A stretch of DNA of 56,663 nucleotides from DASYAE01 sp036501535 (GCA_036501535.1 DASYAE010000067.1:1-56663), one strand, 5' to 3'. Numbered from the stretch's first letter, positions 1-8,537 are shown. Made by a program: numbers and translations. The notes: generated by a model not told the origin, from the letters alone.

Positions 1-44
1 GTGCGCGACGCTGTGTTTAAGCGTTCTGGTTTACGAAGTCTGGC

Positions 45-1334
45 CTACGGCGCGTCCAGACCGCCGTCCGGCCGGCGGACCCCGGCCGACCAGCGCTCGT
101 GCAGGAACTTGCGCGGCGGGTGCGCGGCCGCCGCCTTCTCGTCCAGATCAACACCCCAGCCAGGCGACTCGGAAGGGTACAGATAGCCCTCGCGGACCAC
201 GGGGGTGCCCGGGAAGACCTCGTGCGTGGCGTCGTCGTACTCGTGCGATTCCTGATACCCGAATGCCGGGGTCGAGACGTCGACGGCCAGATTGGCGGCG
301 ACCCCGACCGGGGAGATGTCGCCTGGGGAGTGGAACGCCGTGCGCACGCCGAGCAGTTCGGCCAGGGCGACCAGCTTGCGGGTCGGGGTCAGGCCGCCGA
401 CCGACGAGGTGTGCAGCCGCAGCAGGTCCACGCCGCCGTCCCGGACCAGCCGGGCCGCGTCGGTGACCGAGGACAGCTGCTCGCCGACCGCGATCGGGAC
501 CGGGGACGCGGCGCGGACCTCGGGCAGCCGGTCGTAGAACTCCGGCGGGATGACGTCCTCGAGGAAGGAGAGCTGGTAGGGCTCGAGCGCGCGGGCGAGC
601 ACGATTGCCTGCTTGGGTGTCAGCCTGCTGTGAACGTCGTGCATGAGGTTCGGGTCGGCGCCGAGGCGATCACGGGCCGCCGCGAACAGCGCCGCGGTCG
701 AGCGCAGGTACCGCTCCGGATCCCAGCCGTCCGGATGCGGCGAGCGCGGGTAGCCGCCGGGCGTTCCCGGGGCGCCGTAGGTGCCGAGCCCCGGTCCGCC
801 GACCTGAAGCCGGATGCTGCGATACCCCTGCTCGCGCAGCGCCTCGGCCTTGTCCAGAGTCTCGTCGATGGTGGCACCGGCCGCGTGCGAGTAGACCTCG
901 ACGCCGGCCCGGCTGCGGCCGCCGAGCAGCTCGTACACGGGCATGCCGGCGCGCTTACCCGCGATATCCCACAGCGCCTGGTCGATCCCTGACAGGGCGT
1001 TGTTGAGCACCGGGCCGCCGCGCCAGTAGGACGAGTAGTGGATCAGCCTCGTGATGTCCTCGATGTCCGCCGGGCTGCGGCCGATCACCAGCGGGGCCAC
1101 GTGTTCGTCCACGGCGACCGCCACGGCCGCGTAGCGCTGCGTGAAGGTCGCGCAGCCGAGGCCGTACAGCCCCGGCTCGGAGGTGTCCACCCGCACGACC
1201 GCGAGCGGCGTGCCCTCCGGCGCAGTCACGATCGCGCGGACGGCGGTGACGCGCAGCTTGTCACGGTTCTGCCATGGTGGAAGCGCCTGCGGGAGGCCTC
1301 CGTCCGGGCCGAGCAGGCTGTCGGCGTATGTCAT
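45..1334 (-). CDS. Enolase-superfamily sugar-acid dehydratase (ManD/RspA-like)
   Basis: 429 residues, a normal length for the mannonate dehydratase / RspA branch of the enolase superfamily. An N-terminal capping domain is followed by a TIM barrel. The visible metal ligands are D233 (in MHDVHSRLTP), E259 (FLED) and E285 (VGEQL); H335 (FHSPGD) and E362 (GYQESHE) fit the family's other active-site positions. The family removes water from acid sugars such as D-mannonate or D-gluconate using Mg2+. Some members are nearly inactive and act elsewhere, so the substrate is open. The start has a good ribosome site (AAGGGAGCAAGG) and overlaps the stop of the upstream regulator as ATGA, so the two are translationally coupled. 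Neighbouring sugar enzymes support a uronate or aldonate pathway. Confidence 0.88.
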   Translation of the reverse strand: MTYADSLLGPDGGLPQALPPWQNRDKLRVTAVRAIVTAPEGTPLAVVRVDTSEPGLYGLGCATFTQRYAAVAVAVDEHVAPLVIGRSPADIEDITRLIHYSSYWRGGPVLNNALSGIDQALWDIAGKRAGMPVYELLGGRSRAGVEVYSHAAGATIDETLDKAEALREQGYRSIRLQVGGPGLGTYGAPGTPGGYPRSPHPDGWDPERYLRSTAALFAAARDRLGADPNLMHDVHSRLTPKQAIVLARALEPYQLSFLEDVIPPEFYDRLPEVRAASPVPIAVGEQLSSVTDAARLVRDGGVDLLRLHTSSVGGLTPTRKLVALAELLGVRTAFHSPGDISPVGVAANLAVDVSTPAFGYQESHEYDDATHEVFPGTPVVREGYLYPSESPGWGVDLDEKAAAAHPPRKFLHERWSAGVRRPDGGLDAP

Positions 1335-2503
1335 CCGGCCTTGCTCCCTTCGCTCTGTTCCCTCTGTTCGCGGGAGGCCCCGGCCCGGCCGACCACGCGC
1401 AGGTGGCCGACCGACGACTCCCGGGTCTGCACGCCGACCGGCAGCACCACCAGCTCCGGCGCGTGGTTCACGCCCGGCTCGGCGATCCGGCGGTGCAGCA
1501 GCCGCATGGCGCTGCGACCCATCTCGCGCGAGGGCAGCGAGATCGACGCGGCGGTCAGCGGCAGAACGTCAAAGGGCCCTGCGTCGTCCATGCCGGCCAG
1601 GTCGACGTCGCCGGGGATCTCGAAGCCGAGGGCGACCAGGTCCCCGGCCGCGAGCGCCAGCACGTAGCCGTTCGCGCACAGCAGCACGGTCGGCGGGTGC
1701 GGGCCGCGCATCAGCTCGGCGAGCATCGCGCGGCGCGCCTCGGTCGACAGGCCTCTGAAGGGCCGCAGCACGGTCAGGGCGGGGCGCAGCGGGATGCCGT
1801 ACTCGCGCAGCGCCTCGATGTGGCCGGCCAGCCGGTCGCGGACGCTGGTGACCTCGGTCTCCTCCCAGAGCGTCGCGATGGTGCGGTGGCCGGCCCGGAC
1901 CAGCGCGGCGGTCAGCTCGCGGCCGGCGGCCAGGTTGTCCGCGACGACCGCGTCGGTGGCCAGGTCGGGCCGGTAGCGGTCGACCATCACCAGCGGCACG
2001 CCGAGCCGGCGCGCCTCCGCGTACGGGGCGAGGGTCTCGTGGCCCTCGGCCGGGTAGACGATGACGCCGTCGACACGGTGTTCCAGCGCGCTGCGCAGTG
2101 CCTGCTCCTCGCGGGCCGGGCTGCCCTCGCAGTGGTTGAGGAACAGCCGGTAGCCGAGCTCGGCGCAGACCCCTTCGATGCCGGCCAGGATCAGGCCCAC
2201 GTGCGGGCCCTGATGCTGCAGGATGCAGGCGACGGTCCGGTCGGTGCGCTGGGGAGGGCCGCCGGGCGGCCGCTCGGCCACGAACGTTCCCTGGCCGCGC
2301 TTGCGCACCACGTGGCCTTCGGCGGCCAGGTCGTTGAGCGCCCGGACCGCGGTGGCGTGGCTGACGTCGAAGCGCTCGCAGATCTCCCGCTGCGTCACGA
2401 ACGGCCGGCCCGGTGCGTATTCGCCGGCCGCGATGGCAGCCAGCAGATCCCGCTTGACCTGCTCGTAGAGCGGGGCTTTCGGGCCGTCCTGCCCTCCGGG
2501 CAT
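1331..2503 (-). CDS. GntR-HTH / LacI-sensor hybrid transcriptional regulator
   Basis: 390 residues from the ATG at 2503, chosen because GAGGAGGGAGG lies 7 bases upstream; an ATG seven codons earlier has no such site. Residues about 10-75 form a GntR winged helix (LYEQVKRDLLAAI, then TQREICERFDVSHATAVRAL). Residues about 95-370 are a LacI/GalR-type periplasmic-binding-like sensor domain (VDGVIVYPAEG, GMDDAGPFDVLPLTAASISL). Such hybrids are sugar-responsive repressors, often of the AraR type. It is coupled to the dehydratase gene and divergent from an epimerase operon, so it probably controls both through the TTTAACATG sites at 2544-2622. The ligand is not visible from sequence. Confidence 0.87.
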   Translation of the reverse strand: MPGGQDGPKAPLYEQVKRDLLAAIAAGEYAPGRPFVTQREICERFDVSHATAVRALNDLAAEGHVVRKRGQGTFVAERPPGGPPQRTDRTVACILQHQGPHVGLILAGIEGVCAELGYRLFLNHCEGSPAREEQALRSALEHRVDGVIVYPAEGHETLAPYAEARRLGVPLVMVDRYRPDLATDAVVADNLAAGRELTAALVRAGHRTIATLWEETEVTSVRDRLAGHIEALREYGIPLRPALTVLRPFRGLSTEARRAMLAELMRGPHPPTVLLCANGYVLALAAGDLVALGFEIPGDVDLAGMDDAGPFDVLPLTAASISLPSREMGRSAMRLLHRRIAEPGVNHAPELVVLPVGVQTRESSVGHLRVVGRAGASREQREQSEGSKAG

Positions 2504-2543
2504 CTGCGGCCTCCCTCCTCGCACGGCAGCGCATGCCGAGTCA

Positions 2544-2622
2544 ATTTAACATGCGAAATCGAGGCCAGAAAGGGAGATCGGAGATCCACCTGGATCCCGC
2601 TCGCGCTATTGACATGTTAAAT
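2544..2622. promoter_or_regulatory. Inverted pair of candidate operators in divergent promoter region
   Basis: ATTTAACATG at 2544-2553 and its exact reverse complement CATGTTAAAT at 2613-2622 lie 59 bp apart, in an otherwise GC-rich gap between the GntR/LacI regulator and the epimerase operon. The second copy sits in TTGACATGTTAA (2609-2620), itself a near-palindrome centred on CATG and containing a -35-like TTGACA for rightward transcription. Both copies share a CATG core with A/T-rich flanks, as expected for GntR/LacI operators. Assigning them to the adjacent regulator is inference. Confidence 0.6.
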
Positions 2623-2719
2623 CTTCCGTTCCAAAGTGCGCAGTGCCGGGCGGGATCCGGGCGCGCCGGCCCGGTCCGGCCCGGCGCATCGGCGAATGGA
2701 GTGACACAGTGAAGGTGCG

Positions 2720-3574
2720 GTGAAGGTTCTGCTGACCGGCGCGGGCGGCGGGCTCGGCAGCGCGGTGCTGGCCCGGCTGGCCGAGGACGGACACGCCGTG
2801 CGCGCGCACGACCGCGTGTCGCTCCCGCCGGAGCTCGCGGCGCAGGCCGACGAGGCGGTGGTCGGCGACCTGCGGCAGGCCGGGCAGCTGGCCGCGGTGC
2901 TCGCCGGTGTCGACGCGATCGTGCACGCGGCCGCGTATCCGGCGCCGCTCGGCGCACCCGAATCAGAGATCTTCACCAACAACGTCGAAGCCGCCTACCA
3001 CGTCATCGACGGCGCGGGCCGGGCCGGAATCGGCCGGATCGTGTACGTCTCCAGCCTGTCCGCGCTCGGCCTGGCCTGGGCCGGACAGGAGGTCTCGCCC
3101 GAGCACGTGCCGGTCACCGAGCAGCACCCTTATGTCGGCGAGGACGTATACGGGCTCTCCAAGTACATCGGAGAGCTGATCACCGCGACGGCGAGCCTGC
3201 ACTGGGGCGCCGCGGCGGTGAGCCTGCGCTTCCCCTTTCTCGGCACCGGGCAGCGGCTGCAGCACCACCTCTCGCTCGTGCGCGACGATCCCGGCTTCGA
3301 TCGCAAGGCACTGTGGTCGTGGCTCGACACGCGCGATGCGGCGCGCGCCGTCGCCGCGGCCTTGACCAGACCGCTGGAAGGGCACACGGTGGTGAACGTC
3401 GCCGCGCCGGACAGCACGTCCCTGGTACCGACCGCGGAACTGCTGCACCGCTACCACCCGACCGCCCGCGTGGACGAGCCGCTCGACGGATTCGCGGTGC
3501 CGGTCTCCACCCGGCTGAGCCGGGAGCTGCTCGGCTTCGAGCCGGTCCACTCCTGGCGGGCGGCGCAATCGTGA
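2720..3574 (+). CDS. NAD(P)-dependent epimerase/dehydratase (extended SDR)
   Basis: 284 residues with an extended-SDR Rossmann fold. The nucleotide motif TGAGGGLG is at the N-terminus, the catalytic Ser is in YVSSLSALG, and the YxxxK pair is in YGLSKYIGE. The size and the direct N-terminal start resemble sugar epimerases and uronate dehydrogenases. Uronate dehydrogenase would fit next to an acid-sugar dehydratase, but the substrate cannot be read from sequence. The GTG start at 2720 follows GAAGGTG. It is the first gene of a rightward operon with the Gfo/Idh/MocA oxidoreductase (19-base gap) and the TIM-barrel isomerase. Confidence 0.82.
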   Translation: MKVLLTGAGGGLGSAVLARLAEDGHAVRAHDRVSLPPELAAQADEAVVGDLRQAGQLAAVLAGVDAIVHAAAYPAPLGAPESEIFTNNVEAAYHVIDGAGRAGIGRIVYVSSLSALGLAWAGQEVSPEHVPVTEQHPYVGEDVYGLSKYIGELITATASLHWGAAAVSLRFPFLGTGQRLQHHLSLVRDDPGFDRKALWSWLDTRDAARAVAAALTRPLEGHTVVNVAAPDSTSLVPTAELLHRYHPTARVDEPLDGFAVPVSTRLSRELLGFEPVHSWRAAQS

Positions 3575-3593
3575 ACCAGAGGGAGCAGACCCG

Positions 3594-4814
3594 GTGACGG
3601 CGAGCAAGCCACGTCTCAGAGTCGGAATGATCGGATACGCCTTCATGGGCGCCGCGCACTCGCAGGCGTGGCGGACCGTGGGCCGGGTCTTCGACCTGCC
3701 GTTCGAGGTCGAGATGACCGCGCTGTGCGGGCGCACCGAAGCGGCCGTGCAGGAGAGCGCGGCGCGGCTGGGCTGGGCGTCCGGCGAGACCGACTGGCGC
3801 GCCGTGGTCGGGCGGCCCGACATCGACGTGATCGACATCTGCACGCCGGGCGACAGCCACGCGCCGATCGCGATCGCCGCGCTCGACGCGGGCAAGCACG
3901 TGCTCTGCGAGAAACCGCTGGCGAACTCGGTCGCCGAGGCCGAGGCGATGGCCGCGGCCGCCGAGCGGGCGGCCGGCCGGTCGATGGTCGGCTACAACTA
4001 CCGGCGGGTGCCTGCGCTGGCGCTGGCCCGGCAGCTGGTCGGGGACGGGCGGCTCGGCGAGATCCGGCACGTGCGCGCGCAGTATCTCCAGGACTGGCTC
4101 GGCGATCCGCAGTTCCCGCTGACCTGGCGGCTGCGCCGGGAGGTCGCCGGCTCGGGCGCGCTCGGCGACCTCGGCGCGCACATCGTCGATCTCGCGCAGT
4201 ACCTGACCGGCCTGCAGATCGAGAGCGTCGGCGCGTTGTTGCAGACCTTTGTCACGCAGCGTCCGCTGCCGGCCCGGTCCAGCGGTCTGTCTGCCGACAG
4301 CGGCGGCAGCGGCAGCGATGGCGACGGCGACAGCCCGGTGGAGCTCGGCCCGGTCACCGTGGACGACGCGGCGCTGTTCACAGCACGCTTCGATGCCGGC
4401 GCGATCGGCGTCTTCGAGGCGACCCGGTTCGCCTCCGGCCGCAAGAACGCGCTGCGCATCGAGGTCAACGGCGAGCGCGGAAGCCTGGCCTTCGACTTCG
4501 AGTCCATGAACGAGCTGTCGTTCTTCGACGGCACCGAGGACGGCGCCACCGCGGGATTCCGCCGCATCCTGGCCACCGAGCCCGACCACCCGTACCTCGG
4601 CGCGTGGTGGCCGCCCGGCCATCTGCTCGGCTACGAGCACACATTCACCCACGAGCTGCGCGACTTCATCGTCGCCATCGCCGCTGGAGAGCCGCCGAGC
4701 CCGAGCTTCGCCGACGGGCTCCGGGTCCAGCGCGTCCTGGCCGCCGTCGAGGCCAGCGCGCAGGCCGCCGGCGCGCACGTCCCGGTCGGGCCCGACAAGG
4801 CCCCAGCCCGATAA
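3594..4814 (+). CDS. Gfo/Idh/MocA-family oxidoreductase
   Basis: 406 residues. The N-terminal NAD(P)-binding Rossmann domain (RVGMIGYAFMGAAHS) is followed by the family signature CEKPLANS near residue 105 and a C-terminal alpha/beta substrate domain (GSGALGDLGAHIVDLAQYLTG). Members oxidise a hydroxyl of a sugar or inositol with NAD(P). A Gly/Ser/Asp-rich insertion at about residues 226-250 is probably a disordered loop; it is common in actinobacterial relatives. The GTG start at 3594 follows GAGGGAGC. It sits between the epimerase and the isomerase in the same operon, consistent with successive steps on one sugar acid or polyol. Confidence 0.87.
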   Translation: MTASKPRLRVGMIGYAFMGAAHSQAWRTVGRVFDLPFEVEMTALCGRTEAAVQESAARLGWASGETDWRAVVGRPDIDVIDICTPGDSHAPIAIAALDAGKHVLCEKPLANSVAEAEAMAAAAERAAGRSMVGYNYRRVPALALARQLVGDGRLGEIRHVRAQYLQDWLGDPQFPLTWRLRREVAGSGALGDLGAHIVDLAQYLTGLQIESVGALLQTFVTQRPLPARSSGLSADSGGSGSDGDGDSPVELGPVTVDDAALFTARFDAGAIGVFEATRFASGRKNALRIEVNGERGSLAFDFESMNELSFFDGTEDGATAGFRRILATEPDHPYLGAWWPPGHLLGYEHTFTHELRDFIVAIAAGEPPSPSFADGLRVQRVLAAVEASAQAAGAHVPVGPDKAPAR

Positions 4815-4849
4815 GACCACTGCATCACCGCGACCACCAGGAGCCTGCC

Positions 4850-5854
4850 ATGCCCCGCCCCGTCACGCTGTTCACCGGCCAGTGGGCCGACCTGCCCTTC
4901 ACCGAGGTCTGCGAACTTGCCGCGGGCTGGGGCTACGACGGCCTGGAGATCGCCTGCTGGGGCGACCACTTCGACGTGCAGGCCGCGCTCGAGGACGACG
5001 GCTACGTACCCCGGCTGCGCGAGACGCTCGACAAGTTCGGGCTGCGGGTGTGGACCATCTCCTGCCACCTGACCGGCCAGGCCGTCTGCGACCACCCGAT
5101 CGACGAGCGGCACAAGGGCATCCTGCCGGCCCGGATCTGGGGCGACGGCGAGCCCGAGGGCGTGCGGCAGCGGGCCGCGCAGGAGATCAAAGACACCGCG
5201 CGCGCGGCGGCGAAGCTGGGCGTGGACACCGTGGTCGGGTTCACCGGCTCGTCGATCTGGCACACGGTGGCCATGTTCCCGCCGGTCCCGGAGTCGATGA
5301 TCGAGCGCGGATTCGCCGACTTCGCCGAGCGCTGGCATCCCATCCTCGACGTCTTCGACGAGGTCGGCGTCCGCTTCGCGCACGAGGTGCACCCCAGCGA
5401 GATCGCCTACGACTACTGGACCACCGCGCGGGCGCTGGAGGCGATCGGCCGGCGGCCGGCGTTCGGGCTCAACTTCGACCCGAGCCACTTCGTCTGGCAG
5501 GACCTCGACCCGGTCGGGTTCCTCTCCGACTTCCGGGACCGCATCTACCACGTGGACTGCAAGGAGTCGGTGAAGCGGTTCGACGGCCGCGGCGGCCGGC
5601 TCGGCTCGCACCTGCCGTGGGGCGATCCGCGGCGCGGCTGGGACTTCGTCTCCACCGGCCACGGCGACGTGCCGTGGGAGGCCTGCTTCCGCATGCTCAA
5701 CAGCATCGGCTACTCCGGGCCGATCTCGGTGGAGTGGGAGGACGCGGGCATGGACCGGCTGGTCGGCGCGCCGGATGCGCTCGCCTACGTCCGGGCCCTG
5801 ACCCGCATCGAGCCGCCCGCGGCCTCCTTCGACTCGGCCTTCTCCTCGAACTGA
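4850..5854 (+). CDS. Sugar phosphate isomerase/epimerase (AP-endonuclease-2-like TIM barrel)
   Basis: 334 residues from the ATG at 4850, preceded by AGGAG at 4839. It is a xylose-isomerase-like TIM barrel. Likely metal ligands are the Glu in AHEVHPSEI, the Asp and His in NFDPSHFVWQ, the His in YHVDCKE and the Glu in ISVEWEDAG. The family isomerises or epimerises keto sugars and inosoles. The paired Gfo/Idh/MocA enzyme and this fold recur in inositol-type and sugar-acid catabolism, so it probably acts on the keto product of the gene just upstream. It is the last gene of the rightward operon and converges on the SDR gene with a 14-base gap. Confidence 0.85.
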   Translation: MPRPVTLFTGQWADLPFTEVCELAAGWGYDGLEIACWGDHFDVQAALEDDGYVPRLRETLDKFGLRVWTISCHLTGQAVCDHPIDERHKGILPARIWGDGEPEGVRQRAAQEIKDTARAAAKLGVDTVVGFTGSSIWHTVAMFPPVPESMIERGFADFAERWHPILDVFDEVGVRFAHEVHPSEIAYDYWTTARALEAIGRRPAFGLNFDPSHFVWQDLDPVGFLSDFRDRIYHVDCKESVKRFDGRGGRLGSHLPWGDPRRGWDFVSTGHGDVPWEACFRMLNSIGYSGPISVEWEDAGMDRLVGAPDALAYVRALTRIEPPAASFDSAFSSN

Positions 5855-5868
5855 GCGAGCCCGTCCCC

Positions 5869-6609
5869 TCAGCGCCCGAACAGCGCGCCGCCGTTGACCT
5901 GGAGGACCTGGCCGGTGATGTAGGAGGCGTCCGGCGAGGCGAGGTGAGCCACCAGCCCGGCCACATCCTGCGGGCGACCTGCGCGGCCCAGAAGCGTCTG
6001 CGAGACCAGGCGGCCCCGGCGCTCGTCGGTCATCGTTTCGCCGAAGAACTCGGTGTCCGACACGTAGCCGGGAACCACGACGTTCACGGTGATCCCCGCC
6101 GGGCCCAGGTCGGCGGCCAGGTCGAAGGTCCAGCCCACCAGCGCGGCCTTGGCGGCCGAGTAGGAGCCGCCCCCGCCGCGCAGGGCGGCGATGGAGCTGA
6201 AGTTGACGACGCGGCCGCCGGGGCGCAGCAGCCGCGGAAGCAGTGCCTGGGTGAGCAGGACGGCGGTAAGGACATTGGCCTGATAGTCGGCCTCCCACGC
6301 GCGGGCCAGGTCGTCCAGCCGGTCGTCGGGCATGCCGCGCGAGGCGATCCCGCCGGCGTTGTTGACCAGGACACTGACACGGCCCTCGAGCCCCATGGCG
6401 ATCTGCTCGACCTCCTGCGGGCGGGTCAGGTCGGCGGCGTGCCACGAGACCTTGCCCGAACCCGCGGCGTTCAGCTCGTCGGCGGCCGACTCGAGCACGT
6501 CGGCCCGCCGCCCGACGATGACGACGTCACGGCCGTCAGCGGAGAGCCGGGCCGCGATCGCCTTGCCGATTCCCGTGCCGCCGCCGGATACCACTGCCGC
6601 ACCACTCAC
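5869..6609 (-). CDS. Short-chain dehydrogenase/reductase
   Basis: 246 residues, a classical SDR. The cofactor motif is SGGGTGIGKAIA, the structural motif VLVNNAGG, the catalytic Ser is in NFSSIAAL and the YxxxK is YSAAKAAL. The C-terminal ASYITGQVLQVNGG is typical of FabG, sugar and polyol dehydrogenases. It probably reduces or oxidises a sugar-derived alcohol in the same catabolic set, although it is transcribed towards that operon rather than with it. The ATG at 6609 faces the AT-rich regulatory region of the arsenic island. The exact substrate is unknown. Confidence 0.86.
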   Translation of the reverse strand: MSGAAVVSGGGTGIGKAIAARLSADGRDVVIVGRRADVLESAADELNAAGSGKVSWHAADLTRPQEVEQIAMGLEGRVSVLVNNAGGIASRGMPDDRLDDLARAWEADYQANVLTAVLLTQALLPRLLRPGGRVVNFSSIAALRGGGGSYSAAKAALVGWTFDLAADLGPAGITVNVVVPGYVSDTEFFGETMTDERRGRLVSQTLLGRAGRPQDVAGLVAHLASPDASYITGQVLQVNGGALFGR

Positions 6610-6703
6610 TGTGCCCGTCCAATCAGAGCTTCGCCGTCAGTCGGTCGGTCGGAGCGACTCCCGCTGCCGATCTCCACACTAACCGCCTCCCATCGCCCAC
6701 TGT

Positions 6704-6774
6704 TTCGACATACTTCTATATTGACAGCTGTCAAAACAGCAGGCAGGCTGTGCCTTGCTTCGACAAGCATCTAT
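6704..6774. promoter_or_regulatory. Promoter/operator region of the flavoprotein remnant
   Basis: A perfect 14-bp palindrome TTGACAGCTGTCAA spans 6721-6734. Around it are two similar 16-mers in direct orientation, TTCGACATACTTCTAT (6704-6719) and TTCGACAAGCATCTAT (6759-6774), with 3 mismatches and 55 bp between starts. The A/T content is well above the surroundings. The palindrome could bind an ArsR-type dimer, given the arsenic genes downstream; that assignment is inference. Confidence 0.5.
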
Positions 6775-6827
6775 CAAGCGGCGCCGGATCGAGCGACGCG
6801 GCCGACGACGGCCACGGGAGAAGAACG

Positions 6828-7936
6828 ATGGGAACGAACGAGCAGGACAGCCGGCTTCCGGTCGTCGTGATCGGGGCGGGGCCGGTGGGTCTGGCGGCCG
6901 CCGCGCACCTGGCCGAGCGCGGGATGGCGTTCACGGTGCTGGAGGCCGGGACCGAGCCGGCGGCAGCGGTGCGCGACTGCGGGCTCGTGCGGTGATCGAC
7001 GCCTCGGGCACGTGGCAGAACCCGAACGTGCTGGGCGGCGACGGCCTCGCGGCGCGCGGCGAGCAGCAGGCCCGGGCCGCCGGACTGGTCTTCCCCTCGG
7101 CACTGCCGGACCTGCTCGGTGCCGACCGTGCGCGGTTCGCCGGCGCCCGGGTGCTGGTGGCCGGCGCCGGGCACTCGGCGACCAACACGCTGATATCGCT
7201 CGCGCAGCTCGTCGAGCAGGATCCGACGACCAGGGCGGTGTGGGCGATCCGGGGTCGGCTCGGCGCGCGGGTCTTCGGCGGCGGTGAGGATGATGCGCTG
7301 CCCGCGCGCGGCGCGCTCGGTTCCCGGCTCAGGGCCCTGGTGGAGAGCGGACGGGTGGAGTTGCTGGCCGGATTCTCCATAGACGCGCTGCGGATCGGCG
7401 ATTCCGGGGTGACGGTCACGGCACTGGACGGGCGAGAGGTGATGGTGGACCGGATCGTATCGGCCACCGGGTTCCGGCCGGATCACACGCTGGCCGGGGA
7501 GCTGCGCGCGGACTGGGACCCGGCGCTCGGCTCGACCCGGGCGCTCGCGCCGCTGATCGATCCGAACGAGCACTCGTGCGGCACGGTGCCGCCGCACGGA
7601 CAGCGGGAGCTGGCGCACCCCGAACCGGGCTATTACGCGGTCGGGACGAAGAGCTACGGCCGCGCGCCCACATTCCTGATGACGACGGGATACGAGCAGG
7701 TGCGCTCGATCGTCGCGTTCCTCGACGGCGATCTCGAGGCCGCCGCCGAAGTGCGGTTGGAGCTGCCGGAGACCGGGGTGTGCTCATCGAACCCTGACGA
7801 GTCGGTCGGCGACGCCTCGGGCGGCTGCTGCGGCGCACCGCCCGCGCGGGGCCTGGCCACCGGGATCCGCGGCGGGCTGCTTTCCGCGCCGCTGCCGCTG
7901 CTCAAGCCGGGCAGCAGATCAGGGAGCTGCGGCTGA
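6828..7936 (+). pseudogene. Arsenic-island flavoprotein monooxygenase, internal deletion plus frameshift
   Basis: The ATG at 6828 (after GGGAGAAG) opens a normal FAD domain start (VVVIGAGPVGLAAAAHLAERG). That frame runs into VRDCGLVR and a TGA at about 6992-6994. In another frame the sequence resumes as LRARAVIDASGTWQNPN at about 6978 and stays open to 7936, with an NAD-binding motif VLVAGAGHSATNTL, FLMTTGYEQVRSIVAFLDGD and a cysteine tail (ETGVCSS, GGCCG). Intact relatives I recall from actinobacterial arsenic clusters carry roughly 90-110 residues between these two parts (LFSPW and following). The join therefore looks like an out-of-frame deletion of about 300 bp, and full function is lost unless the downstream part is translated alone. 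Confidence 0.8.
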
Positions 7937-7968
7937 CCGGTCCGGACGCCTGCGATCCGCCGCCGGGC

Positions 7969-8000
7969 TTGACCTTGGAGTGCACTCCCAGGTTTAGCGT
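7969..8000 (+). promoter_or_regulatory. MerR-type promoter with dyad operator in a long spacer
   Basis: TTGACC (7969-7974) is followed, about 20 bp on, by a -10-like TAGCGT (7995-8000). The spacer holds a near-perfect 20-bp dyad from 7973 to 7992 whose arms are CCTTGGAGTG and CACTCCCAGG. This is the textbook MerR-family layout, in which the metal-bound regulator untwists an overlong promoter. It lies directly upstream of the MerR gene, implying autoregulation and control of the Cys-rich peptide behind it. Confidence 0.8.
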
Positions 8001-8034
8001 CGGTGTCATGAGCACCGTTCTTCAGGGAGCGACA

Positions 8035-8451
8035 GTGTGGACGGTGGCCGAACTGGCCCGGCGTGCCCACGTCTCCGCGGACACCGTGCGCTACTACGAG
8101 CGCGCCGGGCTGCTGCCGTGCACTTCGCGCAGCCCGGCGGGCTACCGGCACTTCTCCGAGGCGGACCTGGACCGGCTGCGCTTCATCCAGGGCGCCCAGC
8201 GTCTCGGGCTGCGCCTGCGCGAGATCCGCGAGCTGCTGCAGGTGCGCGATACCGGAACCTGCCCCTGCGAGCCGGCCGAAACGCTGCTGCGCCGCCGCGT
8301 CGCCGAGATCGACCAGGAACTGGTCCGCCTGACCGCACTACGCGCCGACCTGGAACGCATGCTCACCGCGATCCCCGGACCCCGGTGCCCTGATCCGGAG
8401 CCGGGCACGTGGTGCCCGCCCGTGCTCACTGCGCACGCCGAAGGGAGGTGA
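8035..8451 (+). CDS. MerR-family metal-responsive regulator
   Basis: 138 residues from the GTG at 8035, chosen for AGGGAG at 8022 and because the protein then begins WTVAELARRAHVSADTVRYYERAG as MerR proteins do. An ATG at 8008 is in frame and possible. The helix-turn-helix and wing span about 1-70, followed by a dimerisation helix. Four cysteines sit at 76 and 78 (TGTCPCEP) and 118 and 127 (RCPDPEPGTWCPP), outside the DNA-binding domain. C76 falls where zinc, lead and mercury sensors bind metal. It is transcribed from the MerR-type promoter just upstream, and its stop codon sits in the ribosome site of the next tiny gene. Confidence 0.87.
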   Translation: MWTVAELARRAHVSADTVRYYERAGLLPCTSRSPAGYRHFSEADLDRLRFIQGAQRLGLRLREIRELLQVRDTGTCPCEPAETLLRRRVAEIDQELVRLTALRADLERMLTAIPGPRCPDPEPGTWCPPVLTAHAEGR

Positions 8452-8456
8452 CCGCC

Positions 8457-8525
8457 ATGCTCACATTCTGCGAATGCTGCGATGACCCGGAGTGCACCGG
8501 CGAATGCTGCCCCACCTGCTGCTGA
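8457..8525 (+). CDS. 22-residue cysteine-rich peptide (metallothionein-like)
   Basis: ATG at 8457 to TGA at 8525 encodes 22 residues with 8 cysteines, at positions 5, 7, 8, 13, 17, 18, 21 and 22 (pattern CxCC, C, CC, CC), plus several acidic residues. It is preceded at the ideal distance by AAGGGAGGTG (8441-8450), among the strongest ribosome sites in the window, which overlaps the MerR stop. Directly after it comes a strong hairpin terminator. Promoter, sensor, peptide and terminator thus form a closed unit. I infer metal or metalloid binding, as a small metallothionein or a metal-delivery peptide. I know no named family for it. Confidence 0.72.
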   Translation: MLTFCECCDDPECTGECCPTCC

Positions 8526-8537
8526 CACCCGACAACC

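Noticed and set aside
4631..6445. 604-codon minus-strand frame across the sugar isomerase and SDR genes
   Set aside because: It crosses a real convergent gene junction and reads as Arg/Ala/Gly-rich nonsense. Both true genes have family motifs in other frames.
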